A stretch of 8,496 nucleotides of DNA from Deltaproteobacteria bacterium (GCA_019312705.1 JAFDCW010000131.1:1-8496); one strand, 5' to 3'. Shown: positions 1 through 6,917, counted from the stretch's first letter. The notes: generated by a model not told the origin, from the sequence alone. Program-made: numbers and translations.

Positions 1-2
1 TC

Positions 3-386
3 GGTGCTTTCGGGGTCGAGGACCAGACTCAGGAGGAGGTTCAGCGGCACTTGCAGAGCCGCGGGCGCTTCGATCTCCAGGACGAAGAGACCTACCACGC
101 GTGTTTCGTCGACTTCGAGGGCCCCTCGAGCGAGGCCCTCGCCGGCTATGTCTTCGGCACCGTCGCCGCGGGCAAGGACCAGCTGCGCATCGTGCACGTC
201 GGCGACAAAGTGCACGTCTATCCCGACCCGGAGCGCCGCGAACGCTACGTCGTCATGTTCAACACCGACACGGGCTACCGCATCTCACTGCGCGACAGCG
301 TTCCCGCCGAGGTGCGCCGCGCCCTCATGGCCGAGCACGAGCGCATCGACACCCGCAACCGTCGCGCCGGCGCCGTCCTCGACTAG
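3..386 (+). CDS. C-terminal part of an unrecognised protein (5' end outside window)
   Basis: The reading frame is open from the first bases of the window and stops at TAG 384-386, leaving 127 residues. A TTG at 51 could serve as a start, but no clear ribosome binding site justifies it and the frame continues upstream with normal composition, so I treat the gene as cut by the window edge. The visible part is soluble and charged, with no membrane segment or cysteine-rich motif. It has a beta-rich centre (GYVFGTVAAGKDQLRIVHVG, then VHVYPDP and YVVMFNTDTGYRISL) and a helical, basic tail (EVRRALMAEHERIDTRNRRAG). I do not recognise the family and propose no function. The gene converges on the TPR gene, whose stop codon is 5 bp away. 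The frame is preferred over the overlapping + strand frames because its third codon positions are mostly G/C and its residue composition is balanced. Confidence 0.7.
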   Translation, partial: GAFGVEDQTQEEVQRHLQSRGRFDLQDEETYHACFVDFEGPSSEALAGYVFGTVAAGKDQLRIVHVGDKVHVYPDPERRERYVVMFNTDTGYRISLRDSVPAEVRRALMAEHERIDTRNRRAGAVLD

Positions 387-391
387 AGATC

Positions 392-2629
392 TCAGACCGT
401 TGCGTCGACCGGGGCGGTGATTCCAGGCTGGGTCTGGGCGGCGAGGAAGCCGCTCGAGGAGGTGGGCTGGTAGGGGACCGCGCCCTCGCCCCGGAGTCGC
501 AGGCTTTGATCGGCCTGGGTCATGCCGACGCCGCCGTCGCCGTCGCAGGTTCCGGCGAGGGGCATGCCGGGGAGCGTGTCGCCCCCGGGCTCTTGTCCGA
601 GCTCCTCGAGGAGCTCGTCGAGCAGGTGATCCAGCATCGCGTCGATGTTCCCGGGCTCTGCCGAGGCAATCCCAGCCCCGGTGAACACCGGGCGGCACAG
701 CTCGAAGACCGCTTCCGGAGCGGCTTGCTTGAGCGTCGAGAGCTCGAAGACGGCCCCGTCATCCGAATCGACATTGATACTCTCTGCTGCTGCTGCCGCC
801 GCCGCCCGCTTGCGCGCGTCGTCGACAAACTTGATGGCGAGACTCAGGGCACGCTGGCCAGCAGCTTCCCGTGACGAGGCCGTGGCTTCCCAGCGCTTCT
901 GCGCCGCTGCCGCCTGCCGTGCCTTCTGGCGTAGCTCTTCGGCTTCCTCCGCCCTGGCCGTCGCCGCTGCCTCCCAACGCTCCTTTTCGGCGCGCACTCG
1001 GGCTCGGGCCTCGGCTTCGCGGACCGCCTTGCGCCGCGCCAACGCCGCGGCTTCCACGGCGGCCCGAGCATTCGCGGCGGCCTCGAGGTCTTCGGTGCTC
1101 GGCTCTTCGGAGCCCGCGACCCGTCGCTCGGCTTCGACCCGCGCCTGCTTGAAGGCCGCTTCCCGGGCGAGACGAATACTCGCGACGACATCCGCACGCT
1201 CAGAGGCGATCTTTGCCCGGCGCTGGGCTTGCTCCTTGTCGGCCCGGGCCCGGGCTTCGGCCTCGAGCTTCAGGACCTTGGCCTCGGCTGCTCGCTTCCG
1301 TGCCTCGAGTTCGGCTTGGTTGAAGGCGCGCTCGAAAGCCTCTTTCTGGGCGGTGGCCTTTGCGGCTTCACAAGCGCGAGCCGCCTCAGCGGCCTGCTCA
1401 TCAATGATACGTGCTTCGAGCTCGGCCTCGACCCTCGCGCGGGCTTCTTCCCGAGCCTGGGCCCGGGCGTCCTCGCGGGCGGCAGCCTCTGTCCGGGCCA
1501 AAATCTCGGCTTCGGCTTCGGCCAGAGCTTCGGCCTCAGCCTCAGCCTCAGCCTGGGCAGCCTGGGCCGCAGCCTGGGCCTGGGCGTGGGCCTCGAGCGC
1601 TATCGCATCATCGAGGCCGTCGAGCTGCACTTCGATGTGCATCTCGATCGAATCCTCGGCGGCCTCTTCGTCGAAGGAGTCGAGCTGCACCTCGATCTGC
1701 ATCTCGATCAGGGCGTCCATCGCACCATCTGTATCGATGGTGATTCGATCCCGCGCCGAGAGTTCCTCTGCACTCGCCTTCTCGTCTCTGACGGTCGTCA
1801 GCTTGGTGGTCAGCTGGACGACCGCGCCGGCGTCCGCTGCACGCTTCTCTTCCGCTGCGGCCTCTGCTGCGGCGCGCCTCTCTTCGGCCACTCGCTTCGC
1901 CGCTCGTTGGTTCTCACGTGCGATACTCGCCGCTCGGGCGTGCTCTTCAGCCTGTTGCTGGGCGGCTTGGCGGTGTCGCGCGACCTCCCGGGCCCCGTCT
2001 TCGTCCCCGCCCTCGAGGTATAGCTCTTCGAGTTCGGTCCAGGCCTCAGCCCACCCCGGATCGAGCTCCGTCGCCCGCTCGAAGGAGTCCTTGGCGGCCT
2101 CGAGTTGTCCCCGCGCCCGCTCGACGCGGCCCTTGAGGAGCAGCAAGTCCGGGTCATCGTCCTCGTCGGCGAGGGCGATCCCGAGGACCTTCGTCGCGTC
2201 GTCGAAGCGCTCATCCTCGATCAAGTCCTGAAGCAGCAGGGCCGGGTCGACGAGCTCGGGACGCGCGAAGAAGCGCGCGATCTGCGCGCCGACCTCGTCT
2301 TGCCGGGCCAGGCGCCGGAGGATCTGAGCAACCTGGGAGTCGCTGCCATCGAGGGCTTGAGCGCGGATCAACGCCTGCACGCCCCGGTCCCGGTCGCCGG
2401 CCTCGATGAGGGTCTCTCCGAGCCAACGCCAGGGCTCAGCCCACTCTTCGTCGGCCGAGACGGCCTTCACCAGGACGCGCCGGGCCCACTCGACCTCGCC
2501 GCTGCGAAAGAGCGCAACGCCGAGGGTAAGCAGCAGATCCGAGTCGTCCGGGTCCCGCTCCATCGCGGCCTCCACCACCTGGAGAGCGTCCACCGGCCGC
2601 TTCGCTGCGAGCAGGTCCTGAGCCAGCAT
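392..2629 (-). CDS. TPR protein with a long Ala/Glu/Arg-rich coiled coil and acidic C-terminal region
   Basis: The protein is 745 residues from the chosen start. Residues 1-215 hold helical TPR-like repeats, for example DALQVVEAAMERDPDDSDLL, WRWLGETLIEAGDRDRGVQA and EAAKDSFERATELDPGWAEA, a fold that normally mediates protein-protein contacts. Residues 220-265 and 345-615 are very rich in Ala, Glu, Arg and Gln and should form long charged helices or coiled coil, similar in composition to TolA-type linkers. Between them lies a 20-residue-spaced duplication of IEMxIEVQLD (about 308-340). The tail (620-745) is not low in complexity and contains an acidic helix, AMLDHLLDELLEELGQ, at about 664-679. 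There is no signal peptide or membrane segment, so a cytoplasmic scaffold role is my inference. The start at 2629 is chosen for its optimal ribosome binding site; ATG 2725 would add 32 residues and also has a reasonable site. It lies downstream of the DUF2723 gene on the same strand. I do not recognise a named homologue. Confidence 0.8.
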   Translation of the reverse strand: MLAQDLLAAKRPVDALQVVEAAMERDPDDSDLLLTLGVALFRSGEVEWARRVLVKAVSADEEWAEPWRWLGETLIEAGDRDRGVQALIRAQALDGSDSQVAQILRRLARQDEVGAQIARFFARPELVDPALLLQDLIEDERFDDATKVLGIALADEDDDPDLLLLKGRVERARGQLEAAKDSFERATELDPGWAEAWTELEELYLEGGDEDGAREVARHRQAAQQQAEEHARAASIARENQRAAKRVAEERRAAAEAAAEEKRAADAGAVVQLTTKLTTVRDEKASAEELSARDRITIDTDGAMDALIEMQIEVQLDSFDEEAAEDSIEMHIEVQLDGLDDAIALEAHAQAQAAAQAAQAEAEAEAEALAEAEAEILARTEAAAREDARAQAREEARARVEAELEARIIDEQAAEAARACEAAKATAQKEAFERAFNQAELEARKRAAEAKVLKLEAEARARADKEQAQRRAKIASERADVVASIRLAREAAFKQARVEAERRVAGSEEPSTEDLEAAANARAAVEAAALARRKAVREAEARARVRAEKERWEAAATARAEEAEELRQKARQAAAAQKRWEATASSREAAGQRALSLAIKFVDDARKRAAAAAAAESINVDSDDGAVFELSTLKQAAPEAVFELCRPVFTGAGIASAEPGNIDAMLDHLLDELLEELGQEPGGDTLPGMPLAGTCDGDGGVGMTQADQSLRLRGEGAVPYQPTSSSGFLAAQTQPGITAPVDATV
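1505..1602 (-). repeat. Low-complexity Ala/Glu/Gln-coding stretch
   Basis: On the + strand this region is a run of near-repeats of CTCAGC, CTGGGC and TTCGGC units, read on the - strand as alternating Ala-Glu and Ala-Gln codons (TPR protein residues about 343-375). Such hexamer-like repetition can slip during replication, so the length of this helix may vary between strains. It stays in frame here. Confidence 0.6.
1619..1709 (-). repeat. Two-copy direct repeat, 31 nt each at 60-nt spacing, inside the TPR gene
   Basis: The 31-nt stretch at 1619-1649 recurs at 1679-1709 with two mismatches (positions 1631 and 1637 against 1691 and 1697). The copies are exactly 60 nt apart, so they stay in phase and encode LIEMQIEVQLDSFDEE and SIEMHIEVQLDGLDDA. 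Sequence between and after the copies is not similar. It is either an old internal duplication or two copies of a short functional motif. Confidence 0.75.
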
Positions 2630-2635
2630 GACCGG

Positions 2636-2642
2636 CTCCTCC
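2636..2642 (-). promoter_or_regulatory. Ribosome binding site GGAGGAG that decides the TPR gene start
   Basis: On the - strand GGAGGAG lies 6 nt before ATG 2629-2627. This is the best Shine-Dalgarno match near the gene and the reason 2629 is preferred. The alternative ATG at 2725 has AGGAGAG at 8 nt, so the longer form cannot be excluded. Codon third positions of the 32 extra codons (about 26 of 32 G/C) do not settle the question. Confidence 0.6.
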
Positions 2643-2721
2643 CGCTGGGGAGACGCGGTAAACCGGAGGAGCCGGAGGTTGAGCTGATGCTGGGAACGGC
2701 AGTCGGTAGCGGCCTGTGCGT

Positions 2722-2756
2722 GCATGTCGTACACTCTCCTACTCCAACCGACATGC
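2722..2756 (-). promoter_or_regulatory. 8-bp perfect inverted repeat enclosing a Shine-Dalgarno sequence
   Basis: GCATGTCG at 2722-2729 pairs perfectly with CGACATGC at 2749-2756 across a 19-nt spacer. On the - strand transcript the loop contains GGAGTAGGAGAG and the 3' arm contains the ATG of the alternative TPR start (2725-2723). It could be an RNA hairpin tuning translation, or a DNA operator for a dimeric regulator. Just upstream lies an AT-rich patch with seven T on the - strand (2777-2783), the least GC-rich part of this gap, where a promoter may sit; I see no convincing -35/-10 pair. Confidence 0.4.
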
Positions 2757-2810
2757 CTCAAATCTGCTCCGAAACCAAAAAAATGGCAGAGGCGTATCCC
2801 GCTCGGGCCG

Positions 2811-4700
2811 CTACGGGGGCATCAAAAGGAAGGGTGTGACGTCGAGTTCGCTCGTGTCTTCGTCCTCGGCGGCGACGGCGACGGCGGCCTCGAGGCCGAT
2901 CAATTCGGTCGCCAGGGGGTTGATCGAGCGCGCCGCCCCGAGGGCTTTCTGGGCCCGGGCCCAGTGGCCATTGGCGGCGTAATAGAGGGCCTGGTGGTAG
3001 AGGAACCAGAGCAGCTGGTGGCTCGTCTCGAGCTCGTCTCGACCGTCATCGACCAGTCGGTCGAGGAGCTCGTACGCCGCGGCCGCTCGCAGGGCCCCTT
3101 GTTCGCGGTCGTCTTCGTAGGTCCGGTCCGGCAAGACCTCGTGGAAGAGTCCGTGGGGAATCAGGGTGCGGTAGAGGTTGGGGCCGAGGCGGGGGTCGAG
3201 CTCCACCATCACCGGTCTTCGGGCGGCGAGGCTCTGGAGGTCGCCCTCCTGGAGGGCGCCAGACATGACCCGTCCCCGGAGCACGTCTTCCAGGGCCGGT
3301 TCGGTGTCCGCGAGGGCGTTGACGAATCCCGGATAGTTGAGAAATGGCATCGCGACCACGGTCACGTCCGGCCTCATTTCCTCCGCAGCTTCGGCCCCCC
3401 ACATCCGGAAGATGGTCTGGGGGTTGTAGGCGATGACGACGGCCCGGGCCGGGAGGGTCCGCCGGCCGATCTGCTCGAAATCGTCGACGGCCGAGAAGCG
3501 TGCGAGGGAGGCGCCTTCGACCGAGTGTTGAATCTGGGCCAGGCCGAAGGCGGCGAGGACCACGCTCACGACCACGGCGGTCCGGCCGGGCACCACCTCG
3601 CCGGCGCGACCGAAGCTCACCAGGACCGCGGCGACGAAGGCGGCGGCGAGGGCCCCGACAGCCCCGAAGGCCGGCATCAGGTAGCCGAGGGCGTCGGGAT
3701 TGCTGCGCACGAAGCCGAGCCACGCTCGGGCCCCTACGAAGCACACCAAAACGAGGACCCAGATGGTGCCGATGCGGCGCATTCCCCGAGGGCGGAGCAG
3801 GGCGTAGGCCCCCGCGAGGGCCATGAAACGCGGCACCGGGTGCAGGTTGTCTACGAGCTGCACCAGGACATCGGCGAAGCGCGCCGGCAGTGGCTGGAGA
3901 CCGGTGCTATGGGTGCCTTGGAACGCCTGGGCGCTGACGACCCAATAGAAGCGCTGCCAGTTGGTCGGGTCGCCGAGGTTGAGGGAGGCTCCGGCCGCCG
4001 CGCGCATGGGGAGGTAGAGGTAGGTCGAGAGCCCCGCCGCACCGAAGGCGACGCATCGCCCGATGGGCCGGAGGCCCTTGGACCGCTGCACCCGCGCGAA
4101 GGTTGGGGCGATGGCTGGGAGGAGCAGCAAACCGAGGAAGTGGTGGTTGGCCAGAGAGAGTCCGAGAGCGAAACACGCGACGTAGGCCGGGCGAATATCG
4201 TAGGTGGGCCACGAGACCTCGAGGGCGACGATACGTTCGATGACCAGGCAGCTGAGGGCCGCCTGGAGCGCGTACACCTCGGGCCGCACCGCCTGGAACC
4301 AGAACCCCACGCTGCCGACGACGAGCCACGTGGCCCCGAGGGACAGGGGCATGGCGATCCTATTGGACGCGATGCCCTGGGCCCGGACCGTGCGCTCGAT
4401 GGCGAGGTACAGGAAGCACGCCGCGATGGACGCCATGACCGAACTGGCGAGGGCGATGCGCAGGGGCAGCGGCCCGAGGGGCACGAACGCCAGGAGCGCG
4501 TGCACCAAACCGGCGAGGGGGTGGCCGGGGGGGTGGGAGATGCCGATGGATGCGGCCTGGGCGATGAATTCGCCGCCGTCGTGCCAGTAGCCGGTCGGGG
4601 AGGCCGTTGCGATGAAACACGCCAGGGGCAGGCCCCCCGCGAGGGCCAGGGAGAGCAAGCGCGCCGTAGGATCGACCGCTCCTTTGCCCCGCGCGTTCAT
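2811..4700 (-). CDS. DUF2723 / TMEM260-like (GT117-type) polytopic membrane glycosyltransferase
   Basis: The 629-residue protein fits the DUF2723 family, whose human member TMEM260 is a protein O-mannosyltransferase of the GT-C fold. Family marks are visible: an acidic loop WHDGGEFI (39-46; Asp41 and Glu44 are the likely catalytic-loop acids), SHPPGHPL (55-62), ANHHFLG (184-190), and LYLPMR followed by LNLGDPTNWQRFYWVV (228-255). Hydrophobic segments lie near 15-33, 62-102, 118-159, 172-200, 215-232, 293-325, 339-362 and 373-390, so roughly 11 membrane helices. Residues 395-629 are soluble and include one TPR-like helix pair (about 563-597). The donor would be a lipid-linked sugar and the acceptor an exported protein; both are inferred from the family. 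ATG 4700 is the only possible start because an in-frame TAG lies five codons upstream. The gene is divergent from the lipoprotein gene. Family assignment is confident; sugar and acceptor are unknown. Confidence 0.85.
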   Translation of the reverse strand: MNARGKGAVDPTARLLSLALAGGLPLACFIATASPTGYWHDGGEFIAQAASIGISHPPGHPLAGLVHALLAFVPLGPLPLRIALASSVMASIAACFLYLAIERTVRAQGIASNRIAMPLSLGATWLVVGSVGFWFQAVRPEVYALQAALSCLVIERIVALEVSWPTYDIRPAYVACFALGLSLANHHFLGLLLLPAIAPTFARVQRSKGLRPIGRCVAFGAAGLSTYLYLPMRAAAGASLNLGDPTNWQRFYWVVSAQAFQGTHSTGLQPLPARFADVLVQLVDNLHPVPRFMALAGAYALLRPRGMRRIGTIWVLVLVCFVGARAWLGFVRSNPDALGYLMPAFGAVGALAAAFVAAVLVSFGRAGEVVPGRTAVVVSVVLAAFGLAQIQHSVEGASLARFSAVDDFEQIGRRTLPARAVVIAYNPQTIFRMWGAEAAEEMRPDVTVVAMPFLNYPGFVNALADTEPALEDVLRGRVMSGALQEGDLQSLAARRPVMVELDPRLGPNLYRTLIPHGLFHEVLPDRTYEDDREQGALRAAAAYELLDRLVDDGRDELETSHQLLWFLYHQALYYAANGHWARAQKALGAARSINPLATELIGLEAAVAVAAEDEDTSELDVTPFLLMPP

Positions 4701-4711
4701 GCCGGCGGCAT
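4697..4711 (-). other. Four-codon ORF (MPPA) overlapping the DUF2723 start by ATGA
   Basis: On the - strand ATG at 4711-4709 opens a four-codon frame whose TGA stop (4699-4697) overlaps the DUF2723 ATG (4700-4698). GGAGG at 4720-4716 stands 4 nt before this small ATG but 15 nt before the real start, which is too far for ordinary initiation. The arrangement would allow ribosomes to load at the mini-ORF, terminate and reinitiate at the gene. It is a possible translational-coupling leader and may equally be chance. Confidence 0.35.
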
Positions 4712-4727
4712 ACTACCTCCCGCGGCG

Positions 4728-4753
4728 AAAACTGAGCGGATCGGTACAGTTTT
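4728..4753. promoter_or_regulatory. Inverted repeat AAAACTG-N12-CAGTTTT between divergent genes (candidate operator)
   Basis: AAAACTG at 4728-4734 and CAGTTTT at 4747-4753 are perfect complements separated by 12 bp, giving 19 bp between arm centres, close to two helical turns. It sits in the 137-bp region between the DUF2723 gene (start 4700) and the lipoprotein gene (start 4838), 27 bp upstream of the former and 84 bp upstream of the latter. The arms are AT-rich in a GC-rich background. A dimeric regulator acting on one or both genes is the simplest reading; no regulator gene is nearby. Confidence 0.4.
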
Positions 4754-4823
4754 GCGAAGCGACACGGAGTGGCACGGCGTGACCGCGAGAATCGTTCGTG
4801 ATTTCCCCTGGCCCGGATCTGGC

Positions 4824-4829
4824 TATCCT
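4824..4829 (+). promoter_or_regulatory. Possible -10 element TATCCT, 8 nt before the lipoprotein start
   Basis: TATCCT ends 8 nt before ATG 4838. No Shine-Dalgarno sequence precedes that ATG, and transcription from this -10 would begin at or next to the start codon, consistent with a leaderless message. No good -35 is visible at 16-18 bp upstream (the bases there read ATTTCC), so the call is weak. Confidence 0.3.
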
Positions 4830-4837
4830 CGGGGTCC

Positions 4838-6388
4838 ATGCGTCTCCCCGCCCCAACCGGCCTCGCTCTCCTCACCGCCACAGGTCTCCTCTTCCCCGGG
4901 GGTCTCGGGGGCTGTGGGACCGACGTCACGCCCCTCCCGGAAGCGGTGGCCCTGGCGTGTCTCACCGCCGATCCCCTGACCGCCACGGAGACCGTCGCCG
5001 AAGGCAACGTCTTCCTCATCCGCGGCGGACCCTGCGGTGACGCGATCTACGGTGATCAGGTCGCCGGGGTCCGCACCCAGAGCCTCGTCACCCCGGGCCT
5101 CGACCCGATCCCCATGGCGACCTCGACCTATCGCTTCTCTCCCGCAGGCGACCTGATCTCGCTCTCGAACCCGGACGGTCAGGTCTACGACATCGCCTCG
5201 GGGGTGACCCGGGAGCTCTTCGAAGGCTCAGGGGCCGTGCACTTCCTTCGTGATCGCGGCCCGTCCCCGAGGGTCTTCGCCGTCGGTTGCGGCGACGGTG
5301 AGGTCCGCGTCCTGGGCGCGGACGGCGAGGCGGCAATTCTCGCCGAAAACGTCGTCTCCTGCCCGGCGATGGCCGCCCACGCGCCGATCCTCATCTACCA
5401 GGACATCCGGGGCGTGCTCCACCGTCTCGATGTGTCGTCGGGCGTCGACGTCTCCCTCGACGCCATTCTCTACAGTGACGGGCGCACGACCTTCATCGGG
5501 TCCGGTCGCTCCGACCAGCTGGTCCTGTCATCCGATGGCGAGGTCGTCTTTCACGTGCAGATCAGCTACGGGCACCCCCAGGAGTGGGCGACCTTCACGC
5601 GCACATCGACCGGTGAGCCCCTCGGCGCAATCCCCAATACCGAGGGGAACGTGTCGGTCGTCCCCATGCCCGGCGGTCATGTCACGGCGGTCCAGGCGGG
5701 CTCCACCCTCTGGGTCCTCGACCGTCACTACGAGTTTCACGCCTATCTCGAAACGTCCGTCGCCGCCGAATACCCCCTCGTGAATCGTCAGCTCTTGGTC
5801 GAAGACGATTCCACCGGAGAGGTCTTCATATTCGAGCCCGGCACGGGCCTTCGCGGAGAGAGCGTTGCCGATGCCGACGATTTGCGCGATTTGCGCCTCT
5901 CTCCGTCGGGTCGCTACGTCGCCCTGCGCAGCTTTGACATATGCGAGGTCGGCCGCTGTGAGCACATCGTGCTCTACGACGCCGCGGAGGATCAGAAGCG
6001 AGACCTGGTCACCCTCCAGGGTGACTTCCGCCTGCAACAGGTGACCGACACGGGCCACGTCATCCTCACCGGAGCGTTTCGGCCCCTCGGGGCGACGGTG
6101 ACGGAAGAGATCACGAGGATCTACTCGCCTGACGGGACGCTTCGAACCGAGCTCTTGGACCACCGGACCGGCAACTTCGCCAATGCGTCAGACAGCGCGA
6201 TCTTCATCGATTCGTGGGACCCCGGCTCGGGCTCCCGACGCCTCGAGCGCATCGACCTCGGGACCGGTGCGGTCGCGTTGCTCACCGAGAGCCTCACGGA
6301 GGCCACGGTGGCCGGGGACCGCCTCTACTTCACCCAGCAGGTAGCCTTGGCGACCGGCCCTTCGCAGCTCCTGGTCACGCCCTTCTGA
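4838..6388 (+). CDS. Secreted lipoprotein, predicted beta-propeller-like
   Basis: The 516-residue protein begins with a type II signal peptide: MRLP, a hydrophobic stretch of about 16 residues, then the lipobox LGGC with Cys26 as the lipidated residue, so it should be anchored in the envelope, probably the outer membrane or periplasm. The mature part has repeated blade-like units resembling WD40/TolB-type propellers: YRFSPAGDLISLSNPDGQVY (98-117), VLSSDGEVVFHVQ (229-241), LRLSPSGRYVALRS (352-365) and IYSPDGTLRTELL (428-440). Six more cysteines (41, 66, 151, 175, 369, 374) could form three disulfides by neighbouring pairs, fitting an exported protein. No catalytic motif is visible. ATG 4838 is chosen because the signal peptide begins there, although it lacks a ribosome binding site. 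It is divergent from the membrane glycosyltransferase and convergent, with a 17-bp gap, on the PilZ gene. No named family is recognised; ligand binding or a structural role are both possible. Confidence 0.8.
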   Translation: MRLPAPTGLALLTATGLLFPGGLGGCGTDVTPLPEAVALACLTADPLTATETVAEGNVFLIRGGPCGDAIYGDQVAGVRTQSLVTPGLDPIPMATSTYRFSPAGDLISLSNPDGQVYDIASGVTRELFEGSGAVHFLRDRGPSPRVFAVGCGDGEVRVLGADGEAAILAENVVSCPAMAAHAPILIYQDIRGVLHRLDVSSGVDVSLDAILYSDGRTTFIGSGRSDQLVLSSDGEVVFHVQISYGHPQEWATFTRTSTGEPLGAIPNTEGNVSVVPMPGGHVTAVQAGSTLWVLDRHYEFHAYLETSVAAEYPLVNRQLLVEDDSTGEVFIFEPGTGLRGESVADADDLRDLRLSPSGRYVALRSFDICEVGRCEHIVLYDAAEDQKRDLVTLQGDFRLQQVTDTGHVILTGAFRPLGATVTEEITRIYSPDGTLRTELLDHRTGNFANASDSAIFIDSWDPGSGSRRLERIDLGTGAVALLTESLTEATVAGDRLYFTQQVALATGPSQLLVTPF

Positions 6389-6405
6389 CGTCTTGACCGG
6401 TCGTT

Positions 6406-6831
6406 TCAGGCGCCGACTTGGATGCGCCGGACGATCTCGGCGTAGTCCCGGCGGGGCCCGCGGACTGACGCCTCGGGGGCCTGCCGGTGCTTGATGGTGG
6501 TCGCGAGGAGCAGTCGCATCATGCCGTCCATGCGATTGATCTTGAGCCCGAGGGAGGGCGGGTCGTCTCCCCGACGGCGGCCCGGCATCACCCGCGCTAC
6601 ATAGCCCTCGCAGTCGATCCACACCTTGGATTTCGGGATCCGGAGCTTCACCCGGACCTGGTCGCCGACCTGGGCGCTCGGTTCGTAGGATCGGATGCGC
6701 GCTCCGTCCCACGAGAGATCCATCGTTTCATCCCCGAGAAGCCGCTGGCCGTCCTGGGTCATCACGACGCAGGCGGTGCGGACTCCATGGCGGGAAAATT
6801 GGCGTTCGCTGTGCACGGTAGTGGTGGTCAC
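6406..6831 (-). CDS. Single-domain PilZ protein, predicted c-di-GMP receptor
   Basis: The 141-residue protein is essentially one PilZ domain (about residues 10-112) with a short basic tail. Both signature motifs for cyclic di-GMP binding are present: RQFSR (RxxxR, Arg10 and Arg14) and DLSWDG (DxSxxG, residues 38-43). Typical strands follow: QVRVKLRIP, IDCEGYVARV and PSLGLKINR. Such proteins change shape on binding the messenger and act on partners controlling motility, adhesion or exopolysaccharide; the partner here is unknown. The start is GTG 6831-6829, preceded by a strong AGGAGG at 6841-6836 with a 4-nt gap. A second GTG five codons later is possible but further from the site. It is divergent from fdhD across a 100-bp gap and converges on the lipoprotein gene. 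There is no diguanylate cyclase or phosphodiesterase in the window. The family call is secure. Confidence 0.9.
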   Translation of the reverse strand: MTTTTVHSERQFSRHGVRTACVVMTQDGQRLLGDETMDLSWDGARIRSYEPSAQVGDQVRVKLRIPKSKVWIDCEGYVARVMPGRRRGDDPPSLGLKINRMDGMMRLLLATTIKHRQAPEASVRGPRRDYAEIVRRIQVGA

Positions 6832-6835
6832 GGGT

Positions 6836-6841
6836 CCTCCT
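6836..6841 (-). promoter_or_regulatory. Ribosome binding site AGGAGG of the PilZ gene
   Basis: AGGAGG on the - strand stands 4 nt before GTG 6831. It fixes a GTG start; the first in-frame ATG lies 23 codons downstream, inside the PilZ domain. Confidence 0.65.
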
Positions 6842-6917
6842 GGTGAAATGGTAGGGACTCAGTTGCCGATGGATCCAAATTCACGCAGGTCAGGTCGCTC
6901 GCCCCGCCACCATCCCG

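Noticed and set aside
645..2231. A 528-codon Ala/Ser/Arg-rich open frame on the + strand
   Set aside because: It is the complement of the Ala/Glu/Arg codons of the TPR protein; its composition is an artefact of that repeat and it shows no domain.
2775..2786. CCA-A7-TGG, a possible terminator T run for the DUF2723 gene on the - strand
   Set aside because: No GC-rich stem directly precedes the seven T on the - strand; the nearest pairing (CCCG/CGGG) has a 2-nt loop and lies too far upstream.
4770..4784. TGGCAC followed by a second box, resembling a sigma-54 promoter
   Set aside because: The -24-like half matches, but the expected TTGC at -12 is absent; the bases there read GACC.
2724..4979. 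A 751-codon open frame on the + strand, longer than the real gene opposite it
   Set aside because: It is the mirror of the DUF2723 gene in GC-rich DNA, has a Gly/Glu/His/Arg-rich composition without domains, and runs across the divergent promoter into the lipoprotein gene. The - strand frame carries clear family motifs and membrane helices.
6395..6402. GACCGGTC palindrome between the convergent lipoprotein and PilZ genes
   Set aside because: A perfect 8-bp palindrome has no loop as RNA and no T run follows, so it is not supported as a terminator.
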